A stretch of DNA of 64,000 nt, from the NCBI GenBank assembly GCA_020060215.1, contig JAGVAP010000124.1, positions 1 to 64,000 on the forward strand, in the 5' to 3' direction. Made by a program: the position numbers and the translations under genes. Below the pieces are notes generated by a model. That model was not told the DNA's origin. It ran no database searches and saw only the letters and a list, made by a program, of their open reading frames with translations. Numbering within the stretch: the first letter of the stretch is position 1; each line of letters opens with the position of its first letter. The stretch is from Deltaproteobacteria bacterium. GTDB lineage: Bacteria > Desulfobacterota > DSM-4660 > Desulfatiglandales > HGW-15. Below, piece after piece: positions 8,597 to 16,826 of this stretch.

Positions 8597-9229
8597 CTAC
8601 TGCCTACTGCTCTTCGCCAAAGCTATCTCGGCCAGCTGATTCACCGCTGCTGCGGCCAGGTTCGACCCTCCTTTGCGGCCCCGTATGGTGACATAAGGCA
8701 CTCGATCCTGTTCCATGAGGGCTTCCTTGGACTCCGCCGCATTCACGAACCCCACAGGCATGCCTACGATCAGGGCCGGCCTGCATCGGCCCTCCTTCAC
8801 CCAGTGGAGGATCCTCAGTAGGGATGTGGGGGCGTTTCCCACCACACAGATGTTGCCGGTGAGTCTTGGGAGGGCATAGTCCACCGCAGAAGCGGACCGT
8901 GTGGTTCCCTGCCTTTCGGCCTGTTCCGTCACCTCGGGGAGATTGATGTAGCACTCCGCCGTGGAGCCGAGGCGGCTCAGCCGCTTTCGCGTCATGCCCA
9001 CTCGCGCCATCTCGGTATCCGTCACGATCAGACAGCCCCGTGAGAGGGCCTCGACCCCCCTGGCCACGGCCTCCGGATGGAAATGGATGAGCGAGAGGAG
9101 CTCGAAATCCGCCGATGTGTGGATCATCCGTCTCACCACCAGCCACTCTTCGCCTTGAAAAGGCCTCGGCTCCGGGACTTCTGAATCGATGATGGCAAAG
9201 GACGTGCTTTCGATCTCGGCCGGTTTCAT
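8597..9229 (-). CDS. cbiC: Cobalt-precorrin-8 methylmutase
   Basis: 210 residues. RRMIHTSADFELLSLIHFHP contains the catalytic His of the CobH/CbiC family; later MARVGMTRKRLSRLG and VGNAPTSLLRILHWVKEG are conserved blocks. The enzyme moves the C11 methyl group to C12, giving cobyrinate. A clear ribosome-binding site (aggagac) lies just upstream of the ATG. The gene lies 49 bases after cbiA and 21 before cbiD. Confidence 0.96.
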   Translation of the reverse strand: MKPAEIESTSFAIIDSEVPEPRPFQGEEWLVVRRMIHTSADFELLSLIHFHPEAVARGVEALSRGCLIVTDTEMARVGMTRKRLSRLGSTAECYINLPEVTEQAERQGTTRSASAVDYALPRLTGNICVVGNAPTSLLRILHWVKEGRCRPALIVGMPVGFVNAAESKEALMEQDRVPYVTIRGRKGGSNLAAAAVNQLAEIALAKSSRQ

Positions 9230-9278
9230 CCTGTCTCCTCACTGTCTCGGTGGTCTCTACCGAGAGGCATTCTCTTCT

Positions 9279-10664
9279 TCAGCCATGGTTTCTGCAATAC
9301 TCCACAAAATGTCGTGCAACGTCCGGGTTCGATCCCCAGTGCAGATGGACATAGGACCCGAGGACGTTGCGGAAGAGGTATCCCTCCTCACGCACCGTCG
9401 CCTGTTTGCGGTCCTGCATGGAATAGACCTTGCCGACGCCACCCGCCGCGCCGCCAAGCTTCGAGTAGTGGAACTCGTGACCCCTCACCCTGGTCCCGGG
9501 CGATCCCAGGGGGCATGGCTCCTGGGTCACCACCTCGCGGTACCCCAGGGAGTGGAGACGGGTTTCCATGGTCGCCTTCATCGGGAAAAGCCCTGCCATC
9601 GGTCGTTCCCGCCCGTCGACGTCCACAATCGACTCCATCAGGTACATGAACCCGCCGCACTCGGCATAGATGGGTTTTCCTGCCATGCCGAAACTCCGGA
9701 TCGCCGTCAGCAGGTCCTTGTTTCCCGACAGCTGCCTGGAATGGAGCTCGGGGTAGCCGCCGCCCAGGACGATTCCCTTGATGCCTTCCGGGAGGGTCCT
9801 GCCTCGAATGGGGGAGAAAGGAACCAGTTCCGCACCGGCATCCCGCAGCAGCCTCAGGTTCTCCGGATAATAGAAGCAGAACGCTTCGTCCATGGCAATG
9901 GCGATCCGGGTATCCCCTCCACTGGAGTCGGAGGGCCGGCTGGTGCCCACGTCTATCCTCCGCACGGAGGCGAGGAGGTCGTCGATTCGGACCTCCTCCT
10001 CGACCCATCGGGCCAGGCTGCGGACCCGATCCGGACCCAGCGCAAACTCCTCATCCGTGACAAGGCCGAGGTGCCGGGAGGGGATCTCGATCTCCTTCTC
10101 CCCGGGCAGAAAACCGTATGGAGGCACTTCCGGCAACCGCTCCATCGCCTCCATCAGCATGGCCGCATGGGCCTTGCTGCCGACCCGGTTGAACAGGACC
10201 CCGGAGATCGGCAATTCGGGATCGAGCCGGGAGAAACCCATGGCCACGGCAGCCGCGGACCTCGCCATGGATCGGGCGTCGATCACGAGGAAGACCGGAA
10301 GGCCCAGCCATTTGGCCACGAGCGCGGTGGACCCTTCATCGCTTCTGCCGGAGAAGCCGTCGAACAACCCCATCGCCCCTTCCACGACCGCCACATCCGC
10401 ATCATGGAGATGGCGGAGGAAGAGCGCCTGATTGGTCTTCCGGTCCAGCATCCAGCTGTCGAGGTTGTGCGAATCCCCTCCCGTGACCCTTCGGTGGTGT
10501 CCGGGGTCGATGAAGTCCGGGCCGACCTTATAGGCCTGCACCTTGTAGCCCCTCCCGGCCAGGGCGGCCATGATGCCCAGGGAGACCGTGGTCTTCCCGC
10601 AGCCGCTGTGGGTACCGGCAATGCAGAATGCGGGGATTCTTCTCTGGCGCCCTTGCGAATCCAA
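9279..10664 (-). CDS. cbiA: Cobyrinate a,c-diamide synthase
   Basis: 461 residues from the TTG at 10664. The P-loop AGTHSGCGKTTVSLG begins the ATP-dependent amidoligase domain; KVGPDFIDPGHHRRVTG is typical of CbiA. The C-terminal class I glutamine amidotransferase domain has its nucleophile Cys in YAECGGFMYLME. It amidates the a and c side chains of cobyrinate. An in-frame extension to 10772 exists, but its first ~36 residues are encoded by a dispersed repeat (10683-10745) and overlap cobQ. I therefore prefer the TTG, which has aaagga 8 bases upstream and begins just before the P-loop. The start is inferred, not proven. Confidence 0.92.
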   Translation of the reverse strand: MDSQGRQRRIPAFCIAGTHSGCGKTTVSLGIMAALAGRGYKVQAYKVGPDFIDPGHHRRVTGGDSHNLDSWMLDRKTNQALFLRHLHDADVAVVEGAMGLFDGFSGRSDEGSTALVAKWLGLPVFLVIDARSMARSAAAVAMGFSRLDPELPISGVLFNRVGSKAHAAMLMEAMERLPEVPPYGFLPGEKEIEIPSRHLGLVTDEEFALGPDRVRSLARWVEEEVRIDDLLASVRRIDVGTSRPSDSSGGDTRIAIAMDEAFCFYYPENLRLLRDAGAELVPFSPIRGRTLPEGIKGIVLGGGYPELHSRQLSGNKDLLTAIRSFGMAGKPIYAECGGFMYLMESIVDVDGRERPMAGLFPMKATMETRLHSLGYREVVTQEPCPLGSPGTRVRGHEFHYSKLGGAAGGVGKVYSMQDRKQATVREEGYLFRNVLGSYVHLHWGSNPDVARHFVEYCRNHG

Positions 10665-10682
10665 TACGGTTCCTTTGTTCTT

Positions 10683-10745
10683 GCCACGAAGACACGAAGG
10701 CACGAAGAGGGTGATTGAATCTTTGTGTCTTCGTGTCCTGGTGGC
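10683..10745. repeat. Dispersed palindromic repeat, family 1, copy 3
   Basis: Inverted repeat between cobQ and cbiA: left arm gccacgaagacacgaaggc, right arm ending cttcgtgtcctggtggc. It lies inside the longest possible reading frame of cbiA, where it would encode a low-complexity Arg/His-rich leader. That is why a downstream start is preferred for cbiA. Confidence 0.85.
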
Positions 10746-10755
10746 GGATCTCTTC

Positions 10756-12261
10756 TCAGGGTCCTTCTTCAATCATGGCGAGGATCTTCTCCACGTCGCA
10801 ATGGGCCTCGAAGTGATCGGCCAGACGATCGTATTGATGGAACCGCGCCTGCCGCCCACGGCCGGGCGGCCTCTCCTTCAGCCCTTTTGCCCTGCGGAGC
10901 GGATTGAGGAGGTCGCTTCTGAAACCGGGCGAATCCAGGATGCCGTGGACGTAGGTGCCCCAGACCCGCCCGTCCGGGGTGCACCGGCCGTCCTCCCACC
11001 ACGCGGTCCTGCCGGGTTGGCGGATTCGCAGGAAGGGCCGGCCCTGAGCGCCGTCCGGTTCGGTGCGTCCCATGTGGATCTCGTAGCCTTGCACCTTCTT
11101 GCCGGTCCCGATGCAGGTCCCCACCACCTTCCGGACGACTTTTCGCGGTTCGAGCTCGGTCCACACCGGGAGCAGGCCCAGGCCCCTCTCTTTTCCCCTG
11201 GAGGACTCCACGCCATGGGGGTCCCTGATCCACTTTCCCAGGAGCTGGTACCCTCCGCAGATGCCGATGCAGTGCCTTTCTTGGGAGAAAGCGAGGATCC
11301 GGCTCCTCCACCCGTTCTTCGACAGCCACCGGGCATCTTCCATGGTGTTCTTGGTCCCGGGAAGGATGAGGAGGTCATAATCGTCCGTCAGCTGCTCCGG
11401 GAGGAAGATGAAGTTGCAGATCACGTCGGGCTCTGCAGCGAGGGACTCCAGGTCCGTGAAGTTTGAGATGGCGGGGAGCTTCACCACCGCCACATTGACG
11501 GTCCCCTTTCCCGCATCCTTCATCCTCCTCCTGTCCTCCTGGACGACCACCGAATCTTCGGGATCGATCAGGATGTCGTGGTAGAAGGGGATGAGACCGA
11601 GGACCGGCCGGCCCGTTTTCCGCTCGATGTACCGGATGCCCTCCTCGAAGAGCCTGGGATCTCCCCTGAACTTGTTGATGAGGAACCCCTTGAAGAGAGA
11701 CCTTTCCCTGCGGTCCATCAGGCCGTAGCTGCCGACGGCCTGGGCGAAGACGCCGCCCCGGTCGATATCGGCCACAAGGATGCAGGGAGCGCCCACGGCC
11801 CTGGCCATGCCGAAATTGACGAGGTCCCGGTCTTTGAGGTTCATCTCACAGCAGCTGCCCGCACCCTCCATCACGATGTAGTCGTGCTCTGCCGCAAGCC
11901 GGCGGTAGGAGTCGATGACCGCCCCCCTGAGGACGGGCTTATGCTCGTGGTAGTCCATGGCCGCCATTTGTCCCGCCACCCGTCCGTGCACGATCACCTG
12001 CGATCCCATGGCGGAGGAGGGCTTCAGCAGGATGGGGTTCATGTGGACGGAGGGCAGCACGCCTGCGGCCTCGGCCTGAACCACCTGCGCCCTTCCGATC
12101 TCCCCGCCTTCGACGGTGACGAAGGAGTTGTTCGACATGTTCTGGGCCTTGAAAGGCGCAACGTTGAGCCCACGCCGTCTCAGGATGCGGCAGAACGCGG
12201 CTGCGGCAATGGACTTGCCCACATCGCTTCCGGTGCCGAGGAACATGATCGTCTTTGCCAT
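10756..12261 (-). CDS. cobQ: Cobyric acid synthase (CobQ/CbiP)
   Basis: 501 residues from the ATG at 12261. MAKTIMFLGTGSDVGKSIAA holds the P-loop-like motif at the very N-terminus, as in other CobQ proteins. NVAPFKAQNMSNNSFVT is a strong family signature. The amidotransferase domain carries the Cys nucleophile in IGICGGYQLLGKW and the catalytic His in YVHGILD. It amidates the b, d, e and g side chains with glutamine-derived ammonia. A GTG at 12291 would add 10 residues; the ATG was chosen for its fit to the family and for ggaag just upstream. It heads the minus-strand cobalamin run, divergent from the glycosyltransferase at 12410. Confidence 0.95.
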   Translation of the reverse strand: MAKTIMFLGTGSDVGKSIAAAAFCRILRRRGLNVAPFKAQNMSNNSFVTVEGGEIGRAQVVQAEAAGVLPSVHMNPILLKPSSAMGSQVIVHGRVAGQMAAMDYHEHKPVLRGAVIDSYRRLAAEHDYIVMEGAGSCCEMNLKDRDLVNFGMARAVGAPCILVADIDRGGVFAQAVGSYGLMDRRERSLFKGFLINKFRGDPRLFEEGIRYIERKTGRPVLGLIPFYHDILIDPEDSVVVQEDRRRMKDAGKGTVNVAVVKLPAISNFTDLESLAAEPDVICNFIFLPEQLTDDYDLLILPGTKNTMEDARWLSKNGWRSRILAFSQERHCIGICGGYQLLGKWIRDPHGVESSRGKERGLGLLPVWTELEPRKVVRKVVGTCIGTGKKVQGYEIHMGRTEPDGAQGRPFLRIRQPGRTAWWEDGRCTPDGRVWGTYVHGILDSPGFRSDLLNPLRRAKGLKERPPGRGRQARFHQYDRLADHFEAHCDVEKILAMIEEGP

Positions 12262-12409
12262 GGGACTTCCAGGAATCGTTTTTTTTGTCACCTTCGACTA
12301 TAGGTGAAAGGGTTTCAGGGGGTCAAGGGCAATGAGGAACCAAAAGCTTGCCTCCGAACCCTGCCTGGGGTAGCTTCATGGGTTCAGGAGCGCGCCGTCG
12401 AGGTCAGAC

Positions 12410-13507
12410 ATGAAGCACCCGGCTATCGCCTATTTCGTATCCCCCCACGGCTATGGCCACGCGGCCAGGGCTTGCGCGGTGATGGACGCGGTCCACCGTC
12501 TGGACCCCGAAGTAACGTTTCACGTGTTCACCAGCGTCCCAAGATGGTTTTTCAGAGACTCCCTTTCAGGGACCTGGACCTATCACCCCCTGCTTTCGGA
12601 TATCGGGTTCGTCCAGAAGAATCCCATGGAGATCGATCTGCCGGAGACGGTGTCCATGCTGGATCGGTTCTACCCAAGCGATGCCGGCACGATCAAGCGT
12701 CTTGCGCAAGCGATCTCGAGGAGACGATGCGGGCTGGTCGCATGCGATATCGCCCCGCTCGGGATCCAGGTGGCCCGCGCGGCGGGGGTCCCCTCCGTCC
12801 TGGTGGAGAATTTCACCTGGGACTGGCTCTATGAAGCCTATGAATCCGTCGAGCCGGGAATGAACCGCCACGCCCGCCATCTGAGGGAGCTCTTCACCGC
12901 TGCCGACTATCATGTACGGACCGAGCCGGCGTTCCGGAGGATGGACGCGGATCTGGTTACCGGCCCCGTCAGCCGCAGACCGAGGACGGGGCGATCCGCT
13001 ACCCGGCGGAGCCTCGGCGTATCGAAACAGGAAAAGCTTGTACTGCTTACCATGGGGGGCGTTCAGGGTGAGCATCCCCCTCTCGAGATCCTTCAAGCCG
13101 TGCGCGGGATCCGGTTCCTCGTCCCGGGGGCGGCCGGGACGTCCCGCCGGATCGGAAACCTCACACTCCTCCCCCGCCGATCCGGGTACTTCCACCCGGA
13201 CCTGGTCGAGGCCTCGGATGTCGTGGTCGGCAAGATCGGCTACAGCACCCTGGCGGAGACCTACCATGCGGGCGTTCCCTTCGGCTATCTCATTCGGAAG
13301 GATTTCCGGGAGTCGGATGTGCTCGTTGCCTTTGCAGAGAAGCACATGCAGGGCATGCCCGTGTCCGATGAGGAGTTCAACGAGGGCACCTGGATCTCGC
13401 GTCTGCCGGAACTGCTGGCGCTGACCCGGATCGCCCGCAAGACCCCCGACCACCCCAATCGTGTTGCCCGGTTCCTCTTGCGGTGTCTGGGAAAAGGTTT
13501 TTCATAA
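12410..13507 (+). CDS. UDP-glycosyltransferase-like protein (GT-B fold)
   Basis: 365 residues. FVSPHGYGHAARACAVMDAV matches the HGxGH N-terminal motif of GT-B glycosyltransferases and of the N-terminal domain of L-arabinokinase-like proteins. Near the C-terminus FHPDLVEASDVVVGKIGYSTLAE matches the nucleotide-sugar-binding region of the GT1/GT28 type, with the Gly-Tyr-Ser-Thr segment where a conserved Gly-Xaa-Xaa-Ser/Thr lies. Donor and acceptor cannot be told. No membrane segment is visible. It stands alone and diverges from cobQ. Confidence 0.75.
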   Translation: MKHPAIAYFVSPHGYGHAARACAVMDAVHRLDPEVTFHVFTSVPRWFFRDSLSGTWTYHPLLSDIGFVQKNPMEIDLPETVSMLDRFYPSDAGTIKRLAQAISRRRCGLVACDIAPLGIQVARAAGVPSVLVENFTWDWLYEAYESVEPGMNRHARHLRELFTAADYHVRTEPAFRRMDADLVTGPVSRRPRTGRSATRRSLGVSKQEKLVLLTMGGVQGEHPPLEILQAVRGIRFLVPGAAGTSRRIGNLTLLPRRSGYFHPDLVEASDVVVGKIGYSTLAETYHAGVPFGYLIRKDFRESDVLVAFAEKHMQGMPVSDEEFNEGTWISRLPELLALTRIARKTPDHPNRVARFLLRCLGKGFS

Positions 13508-13578
13508 AGTTCAAGAAAAGATCTTGCATTCCTTCCCATGCATGATTACTGTTTGGTTGTCCTAGGGAAACCTCCAAA

Positions 13579-13652
13579 AGTGTCATTTCCAGCGCAACGA
13601 AAATCTTACATGAAATGCGTGCATGATCTTTCCCTTCCGTAGAGATGACACT
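13579..13652. repeat. Inverted repeat element with AGTGTCAT/ATGACACT ends
   Basis: Perfect 8-base terminal arms (13579-13586 and 13645-13652) enclose a partly self-complementary interior (aaaatctta and gatctttccc). The layout resembles the dispersed tgtcatttc...gaaatgaca class of intergenic repeats common in proteobacterial genomes, here decayed. Assignment to that class is from memory. Confidence 0.5.
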
Positions 13653-13683
13653 CATTTGTAATGACTAACCTAAAACCTGTTGG

Positions 13684-13707
13684 CCGGTCCCATTCTTTTT
13701 GGACCGG
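13684..13707. terminator. Hairpin with 7-base perfect stem
   Basis: Stem ccggtcc / ggaccgg with a T-rich 10-base loop (cattcttttt). It lies 177 bases after the glycosyltransferase stop. There is no 3' T-run, so the terminator role is tentative. Confidence 0.3.
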
Positions 13708-13859
13708 ATCTTGCATGCCTTTCAGGGTGTCCTTTCATCCAGTCCATCAAGGCTGCGAGCAAGTCTTTGGATCAGTCATCGAGATTCCTTCGGCCGTCAA
13801 AGACTTTCGTGTTTTTCTTTACACATCCTGAAGGTCCAGCACATTTTGAGGAGACAAGT

Positions 13860-14069
13860 ATGCGTCGAAAACCAAGAGTTCAAGGGAACGGAAACGGCTC
13901 TGGACTCAAAGGCAAGAGATTCGGAGAACTGGTCGTTCTTCGGCCCTCCAGGAGCGGCAGGGCAGGCGCCTGGGTGGCGCAGTGCGACTGCGGAAAGCTC
14001 GCCCTGGTCTATGATTACCTGTTGAAAAGCGGCGAGACCAAGAGCTGCGGATGCAGCGAAGAGCAGTAA
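13860..14069 (+). CDS. Orphan small protein with phage-type GxRFGxL...CDCG...SCGC motif
   Basis: 69 residues. LKGKRFGELVVLRPS, then WVAQCDCGKLALV and SGETKSCGCSEEQ match the short Cys-rich domain that usually sits next to HNH or AP2 domains in phage-type homing endonucleases and related DNA-binding proteins. The four Cys (CDC and CGC pairs) probably bind zinc. Here the domain stands alone, with no nuclease domain in the frame or next to it. A ribosome-binding site (gagga) lies 7 bases before the ATG. Confidence 0.7.
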   Translation: MRRKPRVQGNGNGSGLKGKRFGELVVLRPSRSGRAGAWVAQCDCGKLALVYDYLLKSGETKSCGCSEEQ

Positions 14070-14279
14070 GATCGCCCTCTGTTCTGTAGCGTCAAGGAGG
14101 CGAGATAGAAAGTTTCTCCTCGTACGCAACCCTGCCGAATGATCGTCTGAAAAATGTCGTTCCCGCATTGGTCGGAGCCCCGTGTTGCAGAGCGTGCCGG
14201 ACCCTTCCCTCCCAGCGGGAGGATCACTCGATAGGCGGTAAACTCCTGCGGAATCGAGCCGTCGCCCTGACGGGAGTCC

Positions 14280-14639
14280 CTAACTGCTGGCGGTGCTCGA
14301 GACAATGATGCCCCAGAATTCATCCACCGGAGCGATCTCGGATTCGTAGTGCCAGCCCACATGGGATCCGCAGCGGCCGCAGACGGCCAGGCGCCATCGG
14401 AAGCCGGGGAACCAGGAGTATGCCTCTGTGGCCTCTCCAAGCACGGAAGCGCCCGGGCAGGCGGAAAAGGTGTGGAATCCGAATTGAATCCCTGAGGGGT
14501 TCGTGAAGGAGTGGCTGCTGCTCCCCTCGATCTCAACGAGTTGATCGAGTGCGGTGAGGGTGTTGCCGCATGCCTTGCACCTGAAGATCTTCCCCTCGTT
14601 TTGGTCCGTCCGGTATGTGACAAAGGGGATCGCAATCAT
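14280..14639 (-). CDS. CULT-domain (cereblon-like ligand-binding) protein
   Basis: 119 residues, a single stand-alone CULT domain. Zinc ligands are Cys21/Cys24 (FRCKACG) and Cys87/Cys90 (VCGRCG). The aromatic cage is complete: Trp76, Trp82, Trp96 and Tyr98, with spacings of 6, 14 and 2 identical to those of the thalidomide-binding pocket of human cereblon and of the bacterial homologue MsCI4. Asn47-Pro48 occupies the loop that contacts the ligand's imide ring. Natural ligands of bacterial CULT proteins are unknown; cyclic imides or uracil-like compounds have been proposed. The ATG at 14639 lies 20 bases after the MBL hydrolase stop, so the two are probably co-transcribed. No signal peptide is visible. 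Confidence 0.88.
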   Translation of the reverse strand: MIAIPFVTYRTDQNEGKIFRCKACGNTLTALDQLVEIEGSSSHSFTNPSGIQFGFHTFSACPGASVLGEATEAYSWFPGFRWRLAVCGRCGSHVGWHYESEIAPVDEFWGIIVSSTASS

Positions 14640-14659
14640 CACCGCACCGATTTCCCGGC

Positions 14660-15478
14660 TCAGCCAGCTTCGTCCCGGTCCTCGACGAGGGACCTCACCA
14701 GGTTTCTGCCGCTGAAGTGGCCGAGGGTCAGATAGCAGATCAGCATCTCGGCCCCGAAGACCTCCCTGCGAATCCTGTCGTATTCCCAGCCCAGCCGGTG
14801 GAGCGACAGAACCCGCTCGGCCGTCTTCTCGAGATAGGCGATCTTCTCGGAGATCAGCCGTTGTCCCTCTTCTCGGGCCCTTCCGCTTCCCGGGAACAGA
14901 GAGGTGACACCCAGTCCAGCCATTTTTTTCAGCGACGCCATGATCTGCCAGATATTGTAGTCCGCGCGCAGGGCCCGGTCCTGCCCGCCCACATAGGCAT
15001 CTCCGCAGAAGAGCCAGCCCCGGTCGGGTTCGAACAGGCAGATATGATCCCGGCTGTGACCGGGGGTGTGAATGACCTCGAAGATTTGCCTGCTCGTCTC
15101 GACCTTTTCTCCGATGGGAGCGGCGGCCGAGGGGGCCGGATACCCCCACATGACCCGCTGGTAAGGCCGAAGGTGTTTACGGTCGGGAGGCTCCGCGAGG
15201 ACCGGCAGCGCAAGTCGGTGCGCCCTGATCCCGGACTCGGATCGGGGCTGAAGGAGGCTGTTTGCACCGATGTGGTCCTCGTGGCCGTGGGTGTTCACAA
15301 TGAGCCGGATCGGGTAGGGGGCGAGGGCGGAGACCAACTCCCCCACCGTATGGGCGCACCCCGTGTCCACAAGCAGGCCGTCGACCCAGTAGGCGGCGGT
15401 ATGGTAGAGGCCCCGGCCCAGCACGGCCCTTGCCATTCTGAACACCCGGACCTCACCGTGGCGCTCGATCTCGATCAC
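14660..15478 (-). CDS. Metallo-beta-lactamase-fold hydrolase
   Basis: 272 residues from a GTG start. The metal-binding motif VNTHGHEDHIGANSL (HxHxDH variant), the later His in HTPGHSRDHICL and the Asp in LFCGDAYVGG define the MBL fold; a bridging Asp and a C-terminal His complete such sites in the family. The C-terminal ~80 residues (helical, YLEKTAERVLSLHRLGWEYD) resemble the winged-helix-like C-domain of LACTB2-type hydrolases. The substrate is unknown. It follows yhhQ by 9 bases and precedes the CULT gene by 20. Confidence 0.88.
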   Translation of the reverse strand: MIEIERHGEVRVFRMARAVLGRGLYHTAAYWVDGLLVDTGCAHTVGELVSALAPYPIRLIVNTHGHEDHIGANSLLQPRSESGIRAHRLALPVLAEPPDRKHLRPYQRVMWGYPAPSAAAPIGEKVETSRQIFEVIHTPGHSRDHICLFEPDRGWLFCGDAYVGGQDRALRADYNIWQIMASLKKMAGLGVTSLFPGSGRAREEGQRLISEKIAYLEKTAERVLSLHRLGWEYDRIRREVFGAEMLICYLTLGHFSGRNLVRSLVEDRDEAG

Positions 15479-15487
15479 CGGTCGGAC

Positions 15488-16195
15488 TCACCAGATAAGA
15501 AGGGGGTTGAACCGGGTGTCACGGTCATAGACATCAACCTGCTCCCTTCGCTTCAGAAACCGGACGACGACATAGGTCAGGGGGGTTGCGATCACCTCAT
15601 AGACCGTTTTCACCGCCCACTGGGTCAGGACAGCGCCTGCAAGGGCTTCGGAGGGAATGGTGCCGGAAAAGGCGATCAGGATGAACACCATGGAATCCAG
15701 CCCCTGGCCCACGACCGTGGAGCCGATGGTACGCGTCCAGAGCCATTTCCCTCCGGTTGCGATCTTCATCTTTGCGAGCACGAAGGAGTTGGCAAACTCC
15801 CCCACGAGGTAGGCCAGAAACGAGGCGGCAAGGATGCGGGGCGTATACCCCAGAACCCTTTCGTACGCCTCCTGTCCGTCCCAGAACGATGCGGGCGGCA
15901 TGGACTGACCCAGGAGGATCGCACAGACCACGACGGCATTGCATCCGAACCCGAGCCAGATGACGCGCCTCGCCTGGCGGTACCCATACACCTCGGTCAG
16001 GACGTCTCCGGCGATGTAGCTCAGGGGGAAGATCAACACCGCCGCCGGCATGATCAGACCCATGACCTCCATCAGTTTGACTGCGATCACGTTCGCGGTG
16101 ATGAGGCAGGTGATGAAGACCGCGACGACGACCACAAACAGGCCGGAGTAACGGGCCTGACTTCCATCATGCTCTCTGCCGCTCACAGGGTTCAT
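15488..16195 (-). CDS. yhhQ: Queuosine-precursor transporter (YhhQ/VUT family)
   Basis: 235 residues with about six hydrophobic segments. LITANVIAVKLMEVMG, LIFPLSYIAGDVLTEVYGYRQAR and LVGEFANSFVLAKMK are diagnostic of the family, which imports preQ0/preQ1 for queuosine in tRNA. The start codon overlaps the out-of-frame stop of a small frameshifted gene (ATGA). It heads or shares a minus-strand unit with the MBL hydrolase and the CULT gene. Confidence 0.92.
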   Translation of the reverse strand: MNPVSGREHDGSQARYSGLFVVVVAVFITCLITANVIAVKLMEVMGLIMPAAVLIFPLSYIAGDVLTEVYGYRQARRVIWLGFGCNAVVVCAILLGQSMPPASFWDGQEAYERVLGYTPRILAASFLAYLVGEFANSFVLAKMKIATGGKWLWTRTIGSTVVGQGLDSMVFILIAFSGTIPSEALAGAVLTQWAVKTVYEVIATPLTYVVVRFLKRREQVDVYDRDTRFNPLLIW

Positions 16196-16353
16196 AACAG
16201 CAACGCTTGGGGGATCTGATCTTTCCGGCCTTTTTGAGGGCCTCCACGGCCTTGGAGACTTCCTTGCTGTCCGCGTCGATCAACCTTGGCAATATCCCCG
16301 GGTCTGACCGGTTTGCCCGCCTTCTTCATCGCATCGAGCACCTTCTTTTCCAT
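16167..16353 (-). pseudogene. Frameshifted small winged-helix-like regulator
   Basis: From the ATG at 16353 the frame reads MEKKVLDAMKKAGKPVRPGD and then continues in a sensible way only after a one-base shift near 16271-16285, as ADSKEVSKAVEALKKAGKIR followed by SPKRCCYEP. In the unshifted frame the second half is Gly/Gln/Arg-rich noise ending at 16192. The two halves together resemble a ~60-residue winged-helix DNA-binding protein (helix, recognition helix, then wing). Either the gene is broken or there is one extra base in the sequence. It overlaps the start of yhhQ. Confidence 0.55.
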
Positions 16354-16483
16354 TTCCAGCCTCGTTTCACAGGTTGTGAGAACACTTTACCTCATCGTTT
16401 CATACGAACAAGGGCAATGACATTTCCGCAAATGGCGGAAGGCGCATGGGTTACGGAGGGGTCCGCACTTCAAATGAATTCCT

Positions 16484-16596
16484 GTAGGATGGGTGGACCC
16501 CGGCAGGTCCTAAGCCGGGGGGAACCCATCGCTTGAGTTTTGCGGCATGCCCAAGCGCTCGACTGATGGGTTTCGCTCCGCTCCACCCATCCCACG
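16484..16596. repeat. Nested palindromic intergenic element (gatgggtgga type)
   Basis: Outer arms gatgggtgga (16488-16497) and tccacccatc (16582-16591) enclose a perfect 7-base hairpin ccccggc/gccgggg (16498-16520) and a further pair aacccatc (16523-16530) / gatgggtt (16565-16572). The words gatgggtttcgctccgctcc and gtaggatggg are typical of a dispersed repeat found between genes in many proteobacteria (recalled, not searched). Confidence 0.7.
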
Positions 16597-16826
16597 AGTT
16601 TCTGCAATGCGAACTCGGGAAGGACCCCCGATCTCCAACCCCCTGCGCCATTTTCAAAGGGCTGGATTTATACCGGGAATATACCTTAGCACAGGAGACG
16701 ATAGAATCAGAAGCCGAGAAAAAGAAAGCAGGGAGCCAGGCAGCAAGACAAAGACATCCTGCAACTTGTGTCCTGGGATCCGGAATTCCTGATGATTCGG
16801 CTTTATCGTCCGCGATTTATGTTGTA

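Larger units (their letters stand above)
13508..13859. other. 352-base intergenic region with two palindromes
   Basis: It is more A+T rich than the flanking genes. It contains an inverted repeat (13579-13652) and a separate hairpin (13684-13707). No open frame of interest and no clear promoter were seen, although the small gene at 13860 must be expressed from here if active. Confidence 0.55.

Noticed and set aside
14280..15149. 289-codon frame containing the CULT protein
   Set aside because: The first ~170 codons are an out-of-frame overlap with the MBL hydrolase; only the part from the ATG at 14639 is a real gene.
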